Source: Gammaproteobacteria bacterium (GTDB lineage Bacteria > Pseudomonadota > Gammaproteobacteria > Pseudomonadales > Azotimanducaceae). From it: a stretch of DNA of 38,649 bases. The stretch is from the NCBI GenBank assembly GCA_009837725.1, contig VXSY01000273.1, positions 1 to 38,649 of the forward strand, in the 5' to 3' direction. The position numbers were made by a program, and so were the translations under genes. The notes beneath the pieces were generated by a model. It worked only from the letters and a program-made list of their open reading frames with translations. It did no database searches and was not told the origin of the DNA. Of this stretch, positions 14,777-23,481 are shown piece after piece (position 1 is the first letter of the stretch; each line of letters begins with the position of its first letter).

Positions 14777-16243
14777 ATGACTCGAACACGCCATGTCGTG
14801 GTGGTAGGCGGGGGCAATGCGGCGTTCTGTGCCGCGTTGGCGGCGCGGGAGCAGGGCGCCCAAGTGACGCTGCTCGAACGGGCCCCACACGAGGCTCGGG
14901 GCGGCAACTCGCGCTTCACCGCCGGTGCCATGCGCACCGTCTATGGCGGTGCCCCGGACCTGCGCCGGATCATGCCGGAGCTGACGGACGCCGAGGTGGC
15001 GCGCACGGATTTCGGCAGCTACTCGCGGGAGCGGTTCTACGACGATCTTGGTCGCGTCACGCAGTATCGTAGCGACCCGGATCTTGCCGAGCGCCTGATT
15101 GAAGGCAGCTACGAGACCTTGGTGTGGATGCATGGCCACGGCGTTCGCTTCCTGCCGCTCTACGGCCGGCAGTCGTTCGAGGTGGACGGCAAGGTGCGTT
15201 TCTGGGGCGGGCTGACGGTGGAGGCGTGGGGTGGCGGTCCGGGCCTCGTGGACAGCCTTACGTCCATCGCCGAGCGGGCCGGGGTTGCCTTGCGCTATGG
15301 CGCCCGGGCGACACGACTCGAACGGCATGGCAGCGGCTGGCGCGTCGGCGTCGCAGACGATTGGATCGACGCCGACGCCGTGGTGCTCGCCTGCGGCGGC
15401 TTCGAGTCCAATCCTGCTTGGCGCACGCGCTACCTGGGGCCGGGTTGGGATCTCGCCAAGGTGCGCGGAACCCGCTTCAACACCGGCGACGGCATTCGCA
15501 TGGCGGTGAATGCCGGTGCGGCAACGCGCGGCAATTGGTCGGGCTGCCACGCGGTGGGTTGGGACATGAACGCGCCGGAGTTCGGCGACCTCGCCGTCGG
15601 TGACAATTTCCAGAAGCACTCCTATCCGTTCGGCGTCCTGGTCAACAACGACGGCCGCCGCTTCGTGGACGAGGGTGCGGACTTTCGCAACTACACCTAC
15701 GCCAAGTACGGGCGCGAGGTGCTAGGCCAGCCAGGCCAGTGTGCGTGGCAGCTCTTCGACGCCAAGGTGACGCACCTGTTGCGCGACGAATACCGCATCC
15801 GCCAGGTGACCAAGGTGTCCGCCAACAGCATCGAAGCGCTGGCGGCGAAGATGGAGGGAGTGAACGCGACCAATCTTGTCGCCGAAATCGCCGCATACAA
15901 CACGGCGGTGGATACCGCGACCCCCTTCGACCCAACGGTGCTCGACGGCCGCGGCACCGACGGGCTTGCGCTGCCGAAGACGAACTGGGCGAACCGCCTC
16001 GACACCCCCCCATTTGAAGCCTACGGCATCACTTGCGGCATCACCTTCACGTTTGGGGGCTTGGCCGTGGACGCGGAGGCGAGGGTGTGCGGCGAGGACG
16101 GCGACCCCATGCCGGACCTCTACGCGGCCGGCGAACTGGTGGGTGGCCTCTTCTACTTCAACTACCCAGGCGGCACGGGCCTGACTTCCGGCGCCGTATT
16201 CGGCCGCACCGCCGGCACCGCTGCCGCCGAACCCGCAGCTTGA
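14777..16243 (+). CDS. FAD-dependent dehydrogenase, tricarballylate dehydrogenase (TcuA)-like
   Basis: This 488-residue flavoprotein belongs to the fumarate reductase/succinate dehydrogenase flavoprotein family and is closest in pattern to TcuA, which oxidises tricarballylate to cis-aconitate. The FAD site is VVVVGGGNAAFCAALAA (7-23) with E34 ending the second strand and ARGGNSRFTAG at 40-50. A C-terminal FAD motif is LYAAGELVGGLFYFNYPGGTGLTSGAVFGRTAG. The catalytic region includes GITCGITFTFGGLAVD. There is no export signal. The start ATG at 14777 is preceded by GGCTAGAGAG. TcuB, the usual electron-transfer partner, is not next to it. Related 3-oxosteroid dehydrogenases and fumarate reductase-like enzymes are alternatives. 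It is divergent from the SulP gene across 194 bp. Confidence 0.8.
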   Translation: MTRTRHVVVVGGGNAAFCAALAAREQGAQVTLLERAPHEARGGNSRFTAGAMRTVYGGAPDLRRIMPELTDAEVARTDFGSYSRERFYDDLGRVTQYRSDPDLAERLIEGSYETLVWMHGHGVRFLPLYGRQSFEVDGKVRFWGGLTVEAWGGGPGLVDSLTSIAERAGVALRYGARATRLERHGSGWRVGVADDWIDADAVVLACGGFESNPAWRTRYLGPGWDLAKVRGTRFNTGDGIRMAVNAGAATRGNWSGCHAVGWDMNAPEFGDLAVGDNFQKHSYPFGVLVNNDGRRFVDEGADFRNYTYAKYGREVLGQPGQCAWQLFDAKVTHLLRDEYRIRQVTKVSANSIEALAAKMEGVNATNLVAEIAAYNTAVDTATPFDPTVLDGRGTDGLALPKTNWANRLDTPPFEAYGITCGITFTFGGLAVDAEARVCGEDGDPMPDLYAAGELVGGLFYFNYPGGTGLTSGAVFGRTAGTAAAEPAA

Positions 16244-16299
16244 CGTTGTCGTCCTGTCGGAATGGCGAGCGACGCCCTCCAGCAGCGGCTCGTCCCTGC

Positions 16300-17385
16300 C
16301 TAAGTCGTGATGGCACTGGCGATTGCGTCGCCCACCTCAACAGTTGAAGCGGTGCCGCCCATGTCTCGTGTGCGCGGGCCGCCCTCCGTCAGCACCACTT
16401 CGATGGCCTTCTCGACCGCGTCTGCCGCCTGACCGTGCCCCAAGTGGCGCAGCATCATCGCGCCGGACCAGATCTGGCCGATGGGGTTGGCAATGCCCGC
16501 GCCGGCGATGTCGGGGGCGGAGCCATGCACCGGCTCGAACATCGAAGGGTGTGCACCGGTGGGGTTGATGTTGGACGAAGGGGCGATGCCGATGGAGCCC
16601 GCCACGGCGGGGCCCAGGTCCGAAAGGATGTCGCCGAACAGGTTGCTGCCCACCACCACGTCGAACCAATCCGGGTGCTGCACGAAGTGGGCGGTGAGGA
16701 TGTCGATGTGGTACTGGTCCGTCTCGATTTCCGGGAAATCCGCTGCCACTGCGGCAAAGCGCTCGTCCCAATACGGCATCGTGTGGATGATGCCGTTCGA
16801 TTTGGTGGCCGAGGTGACCTTGCTTCGGCCTTCCCGCCGGGCAAGCTCGAAGGCGAAGCGGATGATCCGGTCCACGCCGCGGCGCGTGAAGACGCTCTCC
16901 TGCACGGCCATTTCCGCGTCCGTGCCGGCATAGAGCCGGCCGCCGATCTCGGAATACTCGCCCTCCACGTTCTCGCGCACCACGAGGAAGTCGATGTCGT
17001 CGGGGCCCCTTCCGGCAAGGGGCGTCGTGGTGCCCGGGAACATCCGGCACGGCCGAAGGTTTACGTATTGGTCGAACTCTCGGCGGATGGGGATAAGCAG
17101 GCCCCAAAGGGAGATGTGATCGGGCACCGTCGGCCAGCCCACCGCGCCAAGGAAGATGGCGTCGTTTGGACGCAGTTGTTCGATGCCATCCTCCGGCATC
17201 AGTCGACCGCTCTGGGCATAGTCTTCGCACGACCAGGCGAAATCGTGCCATTCGAAGTCGATGCCGAAGCAGCGCCCCGCCGCCTCGAGCACCTTCATGC
17301 CCTCCGGCACCACCTCGCGACCAATGCCGTCTCCCGGGATGGCCGCAATGGCGAGCCGTTTTGCGGCCTTCGGTGTCTTGGTCAT
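16300..17385 (-). CDS. Isocitrate/isopropylmalate dehydrogenase family, tartrate/D-malate type
   Basis: This 361-residue beta-decarboxylating dehydrogenase oxidises a 2-hydroxy acid with NAD and usually releases CO2. Visible features are IPGDGIGREVVPEG (16-29), the substrate arginines in IPIRREF (R101-R102), NLRPCR (R111) and VVRENVEGEY (R137), K195 in TSATKSNG, and the metal aspartates D228 (DILTAHF) and D252 and D256 (GDILSDLGPAVAGSIGIAPSSNI), with EPVHGSAPDIAG for the nucleotide. The N-terminal insert and the WGLLIPIRREFDQYVNLRP stretch fit tartrate dehydrogenase/D-malate dehydrogenase better than LeuB. Its ATG overlaps the mpl stop as ATGA, so it is translated from the mpl message. That placement is unusual for a catabolic enzyme. 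Confidence 0.87.
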   Translation of the reverse strand: MTKTPKAAKRLAIAAIPGDGIGREVVPEGMKVLEAAGRCFGIDFEWHDFAWSCEDYAQSGRLMPEDGIEQLRPNDAIFLGAVGWPTVPDHISLWGLLIPIRREFDQYVNLRPCRMFPGTTTPLAGRGPDDIDFLVVRENVEGEYSEIGGRLYAGTDAEMAVQESVFTRRGVDRIIRFAFELARREGRSKVTSATKSNGIIHTMPYWDERFAAVAADFPEIETDQYHIDILTAHFVQHPDWFDVVVGSNLFGDILSDLGPAVAGSIGIAPSSNINPTGAHPSMFEPVHGSAPDIAGAGIANPIGQIWSGAMMLRHLGHGQAADAVEKAIEVVLTEGGPRTRDMGGTASTVEVGDAIASAITT

Positions 17386-18803
17386 ACAGCCTCGGTCTCC
17401 AGTTGTTCCCGGAGCGTCGCGTGAATGCCGCCGAATGCGCCGTTGCTCATGAGCACGACGTGGCAGGGCTCGGCCGTGTCGGACATGCCGGCGATTTGCG
17501 TGGTGAGGAGGTCGAGATCGTTCACCACCGTTGCCGGTGGCGTGCTGTTGCGGGCGAGCTCCGCCAGGTCCCATTGGATGCCCTGCGGGCGAAACCAGAT
17601 GGTCTCGTCGGCGGCGGCGCAGCAGGCGGCGAGGTCTGCGCGCAGCGTGCCGAGGGACATGGTGTGGGTGCGTGGCTCCACCACCGCCACGATCCGCTCC
17701 TTGCCGACATGGTGCCGCAGCCCTTCGAGGGTTGTGCGGATGGCGGTGGGGTGGTGCGCGAAGTCGTCGTACACGATCAGATGGCCACTGGTGGCGACCA
17801 CCTCGAGCCGTCGCTTGACGCCTTGGAACGACGCGAGTGCAGCGATGGCATCCTGCGGCGGTACGCCGACGTGTCGCGCGGCGGCGATTGCGGCGAGGCC
17901 GTTGTGAACGTTGTGGCGTCCGAGCAGTCGCCAGGTGACCTCGCCGAGTTCCTCGTCGCCGAGCGTCACCGAAAACGAGCTGCCGTCGGCCGAGGCGTCC
18001 GCTTGCAGCCACTCGCCGTTGTCCGTGGGCAAGCGCCTCCAGCGTTCGCCCTTGCCCTCGCCGAAGCGGGATATGGGCGTCCACGCGCCCGTTGCCAGCA
18101 TCTCGCTGACGTGGTGGTCGTGTCGGGGCGCCACGATCAACCCGTTGCTCGGCACCGTTCGAACGAGATGGTGAAACTGTTCCTTGATCTGCTCGACGTC
18201 GTCGTAGATGTCGGCGTGGTCCAGTTCGATGTTGCTGACGATCAGCGTCCGGGGCCGATAGTGGACGAACTTGGCGCGACGGTCGAAATAGGAGGTGTCG
18301 TATTCATCCGCCTCCACCACGAAGAACGGCGACTCGCCAAGTCGTGACGACACCCCGAAGTCGAGGGGCACGCCGCCGATGAGGAAGCCGGGCTCGAGAT
18401 CCGCACAATCGAGAATATGCGCCACCATGCTGGCGGTGGTGGTCTTGCCGTGGGTGCCGGAAACGGCCACCGGCCAACGCCGGCGCAGCACCTCTTGGCC
18501 GAGCCATTCGGCGCCGGAGATGTAGGGCAGGTTTTCGTCGAGCACATGCTCCACCGCGGGATGGCCACGCGGCAGTTGGGCGTTGCCGATCACGACGAGG
18601 TCGGGCCTTGGCTGCATTTGCTCGGGCTCGAATCCCTCATGGACAGTGATGCCGGCGTCGGCGAGTTGGTCGCTCATCGGTGGATAGAGCGGCCCGTCGC
18701 TGCCGCTCACTTGATGACCCATTTCCCGCGCCAGCAGCGCGAGCCCGCCCATCAGCGTGCCGCCGATGCCAAGGAAGAAGATGCGCTGCCCGCCGGCGCT
18801 CAT
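17382..18803 (-). CDS. mpl: UDP-N-acetylmuramate:L-alanyl-gamma-D-glutamyl-meso-DAP ligase
   Basis: Mpl is a cytoplasmic ligase that reattaches recycled murein tripeptide to UDP-MurNAc using ATP, so that cell-wall peptide re-enters peptidoglycan synthesis. The 473-residue protein has the Mur-ligase order of domains: the N-terminal UDP-sugar domain with FFLGIGGTLMGGLALLA, the P-loop SGTHGKTTTASM (115-126), and central VVEADEYDTSYFDRRAKFVHYRP. The later blocks are NIELDHADIYDD, GRHNVHNGLAAIAAA and YDDFAHHPTAIRTTLEGL. ADEYDT in place of the MurC sequence and NIELDHADI are characteristic of Mpl. Its start overlaps the stop of the upstream membrane-protein gene as ATGA, and its stop overlaps the dehydrogenase start in the same way. 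Confidence 0.95.
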   Translation of the reverse strand: MSAGGQRIFFLGIGGTLMGGLALLAREMGHQVSGSDGPLYPPMSDQLADAGITVHEGFEPEQMQPRPDLVVIGNAQLPRGHPAVEHVLDENLPYISGAEWLGQEVLRRRWPVAVSGTHGKTTTASMVAHILDCADLEPGFLIGGVPLDFGVSSRLGESPFFVVEADEYDTSYFDRRAKFVHYRPRTLIVSNIELDHADIYDDVEQIKEQFHHLVRTVPSNGLIVAPRHDHHVSEMLATGAWTPISRFGEGKGERWRRLPTDNGEWLQADASADGSSFSVTLGDEELGEVTWRLLGRHNVHNGLAAIAAARHVGVPPQDAIAALASFQGVKRRLEVVATSGHLIVYDDFAHHPTAIRTTLEGLRHHVGKERIVAVVEPRTHTMSLGTLRADLAACCAAADETIWFRPQGIQWDLAELARNSTPPATVVNDLDLLTTQIAGMSDTAEPCHVVLMSNGAFGGIHATLREQLETEAV

Positions 18804-19315
18804 GGTGACGGAACCGGGGGTGGCGGCAGGGTGGCTTGGAGCACAACGATAGCGATCAGCCACATGCCGAACGCGACCAGGATGCCGACTCGGAGCGTGG
18901 TGTCGAGCGCGCGCCCCAAGATGAAACCGTTGACCACGATCTGCCAGATCTGGAAGGCGAGGGCAAAGGTGCCCTGCACGATGGGCCAGGCCATCAGCAC
19001 CGCCAGAGTGGGAAGCATCGGCACGCTGATGAGCACCTCGCACCCGACCAGCGCAGCGAACGTAGGCGGAAAGCGCTCGCCAAAGTCGCGCACATAGAGG
19101 CCAAACCAGGTGAGCGAACCGAGCACGGCGAGGCCCAGAATGGGCGTGCCGAGGGCCAGCGACAGCGGCACGTCGGCGAGTAACGCAAACCCGGCGCCGC
19201 CGATGACTACATCGGCGGCGATCAACGCAAGCAGAAACCACGTCTGCGTGGGCACGGACTCCGGCCCGTGCCGCAACAGGCAGATATTCAAGAAAAGATT
19301 AACCACCCCAACCAT
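18800..19315 (-). CDS. Small multi-span membrane protein coupled to mpl
   Basis: This 171-residue protein has about five hydrophobic segments and no recognised motif: FLNICLLRHG leading into WFLLALIAADVVIGGAGFALLA, then LALGTPILGLAVLGSLTWFGLYV, FAALVGCEVLISVPMLPTLAVLMAWPIV, FALAFQIWQIVVNGFILGRAL and VGILVAFGMWLIAIVVLQATL. I do not recognise the family with certainty; a YIP1-like or generic inner-membrane protein would fit. The ATG at 19315 is chosen because the hydrophobic part begins soon after, and the open frame above it is not protein-like. Its TGA overlaps the mpl ATG, so it is the first gene of a three-gene coupled operon. A role near cell-envelope recycling is inference from position alone. 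Confidence 0.72.
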   Translation of the reverse strand: MVGVVNLFLNICLLRHGPESVPTQTWFLLALIAADVVIGGAGFALLADVPLSLALGTPILGLAVLGSLTWFGLYVRDFGERFPPTFAALVGCEVLISVPMLPTLAVLMAWPIVQGTFALAFQIWQIVVNGFILGRALDTTLRVGILVAFGMWLIAIVVLQATLPPPPVPSP

Positions 19316-19526
19316 CGCGCAGATTCTCGCACAAGGACCGGCCAGGCGTTGATCAAGACCCCAAAAACCTGCCCGCGCGGTGAGCAATGCGAGGGTGTAG
19401 ACGGCTCGGCATGCTCAACAGGATGTATCTGGGCCGAACGGAACGCTCCCCTGTAGAGAAACCGGCGTTCCAACCCCGCACCCGAGCCAATAGACTTGCG
19501 CGCCGACGTTTTGCCCCGGAGACACC

Positions 19527-21374
19527 ATGTCCGACACCGCAGGCCCCCCTTGGGATCTCTCCACCGAGTACGCCGCTCCCGACGATCCCGCGATCGATGC
19601 CGACCTTGCCGAGCTCGAGGCGTTGCTGGCGGACGTGGAGCGGCGGAGCGAACCGCTCGCGGAGGCTGTAGCGCAATCCTTCGTGCTTGACGAGGCAGCT
19701 CGAAGGGCCTGTGTGGCTGCCGCGCAGGATGTCTATCTCATCGAAGAGAAGGCATCACGCCTGCTCCAGGACCCGAACGTGTATGCGGAATGCCGCCTTT
19801 CCGTGAACAGCCGCGACGGTGCTGCGCAGGCGCTCCAAGGCCGGCTGCAATCCCTGCATGTGCGCTATCTCGAAGCGATGGAGCCGCTGTCGCAGTTCCT
19901 TGACTTGGCGCCGCAGGACTGGGTGGACGAATACCTCGCGGACGACCGCGTGCGCGCCTCGGAGTTCGCCGTGCGGCATTCCCGCAAGAGGCGACATGAG
20001 ACCTTGCCGCTCAGCGAGGAAAGCCTCGTCAATGCCCTTTCGCAGGACGGCATCCACGCTTGGGGCCGCCTCTACGACCAACTGTCTGGGGCGCTCCGTT
20101 GTCAGGTGCGCGGCGAGGGCAATGAGCCCGAAGAGGTGGGCCTCGCCGAAGCCGCCTCCCGAATGCAATCCACCGACGATGCCGTTCGCGAGGACGCCTG
20201 GCGCGCCATCAACCGCAGTTGGGACGGTCACGTCGAGTCCGCCGCCGGAGCCATTAACGCCATCGCTGGCTGGCGGCTTGAAATGTGCCGCCGCCGTTCG
20301 GGCGAGCGCTCGGTGCACTACCTCGACGCCCCAGTCCACGCCAATCGCATCGAACGCAAGACGCTGGACACTCTCATGGAAGTGGCCTGGGAAGCCAATG
20401 CCCTCGGCCGCCGCGCCGCCCGCGCCATGGCCCGTGCCTACGGCAAGACCCATATCGCCCCTTGGGACCAGCGCGCTCCCGCTCCGGCCCTGTCCGGTGC
20501 CCCCGAAGCCATTCCCTTCGCCGAGGCGACGGAACTCGTAGCGAGCGCCTATGGCAGCGTTGACTCGGAGATGGGCGACTTCGTGCGCATGATGGTGGAG
20601 AAGCGCTGGATCGAAGCCACCCAAGGTGCCAACAAGCGCCCCGGTGCGTACTGCACGTCGTTTGCGAAGTCGCGCACCCCACGGGTGTACATGACGTATT
20701 CAGGCTCGATGACCGACGTGACGATTCTCGCCCACGAACTTGGCCACGGCTTCCACCACTGGGTCATGCGCGACCTGCCGGATTCCCAGCGCCACTACGG
20801 CATGTCCGTGGCGGAAACCGCCAGCACCTTCGGCGAAACGGTCGTGCGCGATGCGCTGATGCGGCGCGCCGACTCCGCCGAAGCCGAGCTTGCAGTCGCT
20901 TGGGAGGAAGTGGCCGCCACTGCCGCCTTCCTTCTCAACATCCCCACCCGCTTCGAGTTCGAAACCCGGTTCTACGATGCCCGCTCCGAGCGTCCGCTGC
21001 TGCCGGACGAACTGAAGGACATCATGCGCGAGGCCTGGCTCAAGTGGCACGGCGACGCCCTCGCCGAGCCGGATCCGCTCTTCTGGGCCAACAAGCTGCA
21101 CTTCTACATCTCGGGGTTGAGTTTCTACAACTTCCCGTACCTGTTCGGCTATCTCTTTAGTCTCGGCGTCTATGCCCGACGCGAACGGATGGGAGAGAGC
21201 TTCTTCGAGCGCTACAAGGCCCTCTTGGCCGACACGGGCCGCATGACGGCCGAGGAGTTGGCGAAGCAACACCTCGATGCAGACCTGACCGCCCCGGACT
21301 TCTGGCGCGACACGGTGGAGGCCTTGGAGCCAAGGGTTGCCAACTTCGAGCGCTTGGTGGCGGAGTGTGTGTAG
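19527..21374 (+). CDS. M3 family oligoendopeptidase
   Basis: This 615-residue zinc metallopeptidase of the thimet/PepF clan cleaves short peptides in the cytoplasm. The catalytic motif is HELGHGFHH (403-411), with the third zinc ligand E430 in GMSVAETASTFGET, as expected for HExxH proteins of family M3. The N-terminal 200 residues form the helical PepF-type region, and the sequence ends with the family's LFGYLFSLGVYA and RYKALLADTG blocks. There is no signal peptide. The ATG at 19527 has GGAGA five bases upstream. It is divergent from the membrane-protein/mpl operon across 211 bp, where no further gene is seen. The peptidase is complete and all catalytic residues are present. Confidence 0.93.
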   Translation: MSDTAGPPWDLSTEYAAPDDPAIDADLAELEALLADVERRSEPLAEAVAQSFVLDEAARRACVAAAQDVYLIEEKASRLLQDPNVYAECRLSVNSRDGAAQALQGRLQSLHVRYLEAMEPLSQFLDLAPQDWVDEYLADDRVRASEFAVRHSRKRRHETLPLSEESLVNALSQDGIHAWGRLYDQLSGALRCQVRGEGNEPEEVGLAEAASRMQSTDDAVREDAWRAINRSWDGHVESAAGAINAIAGWRLEMCRRRSGERSVHYLDAPVHANRIERKTLDTLMEVAWEANALGRRAARAMARAYGKTHIAPWDQRAPAPALSGAPEAIPFAEATELVASAYGSVDSEMGDFVRMMVEKRWIEATQGANKRPGAYCTSFAKSRTPRVYMTYSGSMTDVTILAHELGHGFHHWVMRDLPDSQRHYGMSVAETASTFGETVVRDALMRRADSAEAELAVAWEEVAATAAFLLNIPTRFEFETRFYDARSERPLLPDELKDIMREAWLKWHGDALAEPDPLFWANKLHFYISGLSFYNFPYLFGYLFSLGVYARRERMGESFFERYKALLADTGRMTAEELAKQHLDADLTAPDFWRDTVEALEPRVANFERLVAECV

Positions 21375-21513
21375 GCCGACTGGTAGCTTGTCCCCTGCCA
21401 GCCCGCCGAGGACGTCGGGTCGCCGTCGGGCGGTGGGAACCCCCGTTAAGCTTGCGTTCAGGTAGCGACGTGCAGTGTGCGTGCATGTCGCATTTTGCTG
21501 GAGTGATTCACTC

Positions 21514-21948
21514 ATGAAACCAAAGCGCGTTCTTGTCCGGGCAATCCCGGCTGTTGTGCTCGTATTGGCGGGCTGCGCCGCGCCAACGCAGCCCGTTACC
21601 GAGCGCAACTCCACGCTCACCCAAGGCCAGGTGCAACTGAACCTCCAAGTGGGCACGACCACCAAGGCCGAAGTGGTGGAGGTGTTTGGTGCCCCCAACA
21701 TCACCACCCGCGACAGCGATGGCGTTGAGGTGTGGACCTACCAGCGCTCGGCACGGGTCTCCCAATCGGCCAGTCGATCGGGGCTCTGGTCCATCCTGCT
21801 CACGCCCGGTGCGCGCGGCGCGGGGGGCCTCCTCGGCACGTCTTCCTCAAGCGGCTTCGAGACCACATCGCGCATGATCACGCTCATCATCGAGTTTGAC
21901 TCTGCCGACGTGGTGGCAGACTTCCGCAGCCGCACAGCGGATTTCTGA
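21514..21948 (+). CDS. Lipoprotein with SmpA/BamE-like domain
   Basis: This 144-residue lipoprotein has a signal peptide (MKPKRVLVRAIPAVVLVLAGC) with the lipobox LAGC, so Cys21 would be lipidated. The mature part follows the SmpA/OmlA/BamE pattern: LNLQVGTTTKAEVVEVFGAPN, then VEVWTYQRSARVSQS and a final strand pair ITLIIEFDSADVVADFRSR. Such domains occur in outer-membrane biogenesis proteins and other small lipoproteins. A glycine/serine-rich loop interrupts the domain near residues 95-115, which is longer than in BamE, so this is probably not BamE itself. Another lipoprotein gene follows 26 bp downstream, so both are likely co-transcribed. Confidence 0.8.
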   Translation: MKPKRVLVRAIPAVVLVLAGCAAPTQPVTERNSTLTQGQVQLNLQVGTTTKAEVVEVFGAPNITTRDSDGVEVWTYQRSARVSQSASRSGLWSILLTPGARGAGGLLGTSSSSGFETTSRMITLIIEFDSADVVADFRSRTADF

Positions 21949-21974
21949 TCACACGACGACAAGGGGAGAACGCT

Positions 21975-22457
21975 ATGCAAATCGCACTCCGGTTCTGCGC
22001 TGGCGCAGCCAGCCTGCTGCTTGTGGCAGGTTGTGTTGTCCATTACGAACCGCCGCCGACGCCCCTCGAGCTGCAAGCGCTGCAATCGCGCGACTACGAC
22101 GAAGACAAGCAGGTCGCCTTCGGCAGCGTGATGAGTGTGTTCCAGGACCTCGGCTACACCCCCACCAGCGCCGACCTCGAAACCGGCTTCATCACCGCCG
22201 AGAGCGTGGCAACGGGCAACTTCGACTGGATTGCCGTGCTCACCGACACGAGCAGCACGGTGCAGACGCGGGCCACCGCCTATATTGAGGAAGTCGGCGA
22301 GGCGGTGCGCGTGCGGCTCAGCTTCGTGGAGGTGCGAAGCACGTCGTCCGAGCAGGGCCAGGCCGGCAGGAGCGACAGGGCGCTGCTCGATCCCGCCTTG
22401 TACGCGAATGCGTTCGAGCGCATTGAACAGGCCATCTTCGTCCGCTCCAGCGAGTAG
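21975..22457 (+). CDS. Small lipoprotein of unknown function
   Basis: This 160-residue protein has a signal peptide and the lipobox VAGC (Cys20), followed by a proline-rich linker (YEPPPTPLELQAL). The mature domain starts with QSRDYDEDKQVAFGSVMSVFQDLGYTPTSADLETGFITAES, a pattern seen in several small periplasm-facing lipoproteins of Gram-negative bacteria in which a strand-helix unit is followed by beta strands. I do not know its function. AAGGGGAG lies about six bases before the ATG at 21975. It is the last plus-strand gene of the M3 peptidase/lipoprotein group and is convergent with the ABC permease, leaving a 47-bp spacer. Confidence 0.75.
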   Translation: MQIALRFCAGAASLLLVAGCVVHYEPPPTPLELQALQSRDYDEDKQVAFGSVMSVFQDLGYTPTSADLETGFITAESVATGNFDWIAVLTDTSSTVQTRATAYIEEVGEAVRVRLSFVEVRSTSSEQGQAGRSDRALLDPALYANAFERIEQAIFVRSSE

Positions 22458-22504
22458 CTGCGGTGCGCCTATCGCGGCGCGCAAGGCGGATGCGTGCGTC
22501 GTCC

Positions 22505-23458
22505 CTACCGACTATCGGCACGCCACCGGTCCAAAATCACCGCGAGGATGATGACGGCGCCGGTGATGACGCGCTTGGTGGGTTCGGTGATGCCGATTTG
22601 GGCGAGGCCAATCTGCAAGACTGAGACGATCAGGACGCCTATGAAGGCGCCGACGACGGAGCCTCGGCCACCCATGAGGCTCGTTCCGCCGATCACCGCG
22701 GCAGCGATCGCGGAGAGTTCCATGCCGACACCGGCGTTGGGGTCGGCGGAACCGAGATAGGAAGCGTTCATCAAGCCGCCTAGACCCGCGAGGGCCCCGG
22801 AGATGACGAGCACCGTGCAGCGCACCCTCTTGGGATCGATGCCGGAGACCTCGGCGGCGCTTTCGTTGCTGCCGACGGCGACGATCTGGCGGCCGAACAC
22901 CGTCGATCGGAGCAGGTACTCGAAGGCGATGACGAGCGCGAGTGCGGTCAGGAACGAGGCCGATACGCCGATGCCCCAGATGGGTACGGCGAAGGACTGC
23001 ACCCTTGCGCCCAGATACACCGTTTGCGAGTCCGTGACGAGATAGGCGAGCCCCCGCGCAACTTCCAGCATGCCGAGGGTGACGATGAATATCGGCAGCC
23101 GCAGATAGGCGCCGAGGCTGCCGTTCGCAAGCCCCGCCAAGGCTCCGGCGAGGATGCCGATGCCGGCTGCAAGCGGCAGCGGCATTCCAAAGAGCGTCAT
23201 GCAACCGCCGACGACCCCGGCGCAGAGGGCAAGAACCGATCCCACCGAGAGGTCGATTGCGCCCGAGATCAGCACCAGCGTCATGCCGATGGCCACGACC
23301 GTTAGGGCCGGCAACTGGTTGAGGAGCGTCGAAAGCGTGGTGAGCGAAAGAAAGCGGTCTGAGGCCAAGCCAAAGAACGCCACGATCCCGATCAGCGACA
23401 GGAAGATGAGGTTGTCTTCGAACAATCGAACGATGCGAGCTGTTGGTTTCGCTGTCAC
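22505..23458 (-). CDS. ABC transporter permease, ribose/sugar type (RbsC-like)
   Basis: This 317-residue inner-membrane subunit belongs to the ribose/galactose/autoinducer-2 class of ABC importers. It has about eight to ten hydrophobic segments and the family blocks LTVVAIGMTLVLISGAIDLSVGSVLAL, RLPIFIVTLGMLEVARGLAYL, FGRQIVAVGSNESAAEVSGI and AAAVIGGTSLMGGRGSVVGAFIGVLI. The ERLLR-like stretch and the AVGSNE loop are the ATPase-contact region. The GTG start at 23458 is chosen because GGGAG lies upstream and it gives the usual N-terminus; the frame above it encodes out-of-family sequence. It is the last gene of the SBP-ATPase-permease operon, 23 bp after the ATPase stop. Confidence 0.9.
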   Translation of the reverse strand: MTAKPTARIVRLFEDNLIFLSLIGIVAFFGLASDRFLSLTTLSTLLNQLPALTVVAIGMTLVLISGAIDLSVGSVLALCAGVVGGCMTLFGMPLPLAAGIGILAGALAGLANGSLGAYLRLPIFIVTLGMLEVARGLAYLVTDSQTVYLGARVQSFAVPIWGIGVSASFLTALALVIAFEYLLRSTVFGRQIVAVGSNESAAEVSGIDPKRVRCTVLVISGALAGLGGLMNASYLGSADPNAGVGMELSAIAAAVIGGTSLMGGRGSVVGAFIGVLIVSVLQIGLAQIGITEPTKRVITGAVIILAVILDRWRADSR

Positions 23459-23481
23459 CGTCCCACTCCCAGGACACCGCC

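Noticed and set aside
14583-14888. N-terminal extension of the SulP frame
   Set aside because: The extra 102 codons are not hydrophobic or family-like, and GGGAGG lies just before the GTG at 14582.
22458-22504. R4-like sequence between the lipoprotein and the permease
   Set aside because: Only a loose resemblance (GGATGCGTGCGTCGTCCC); the palindrome is broken, so it was not called as a copy.
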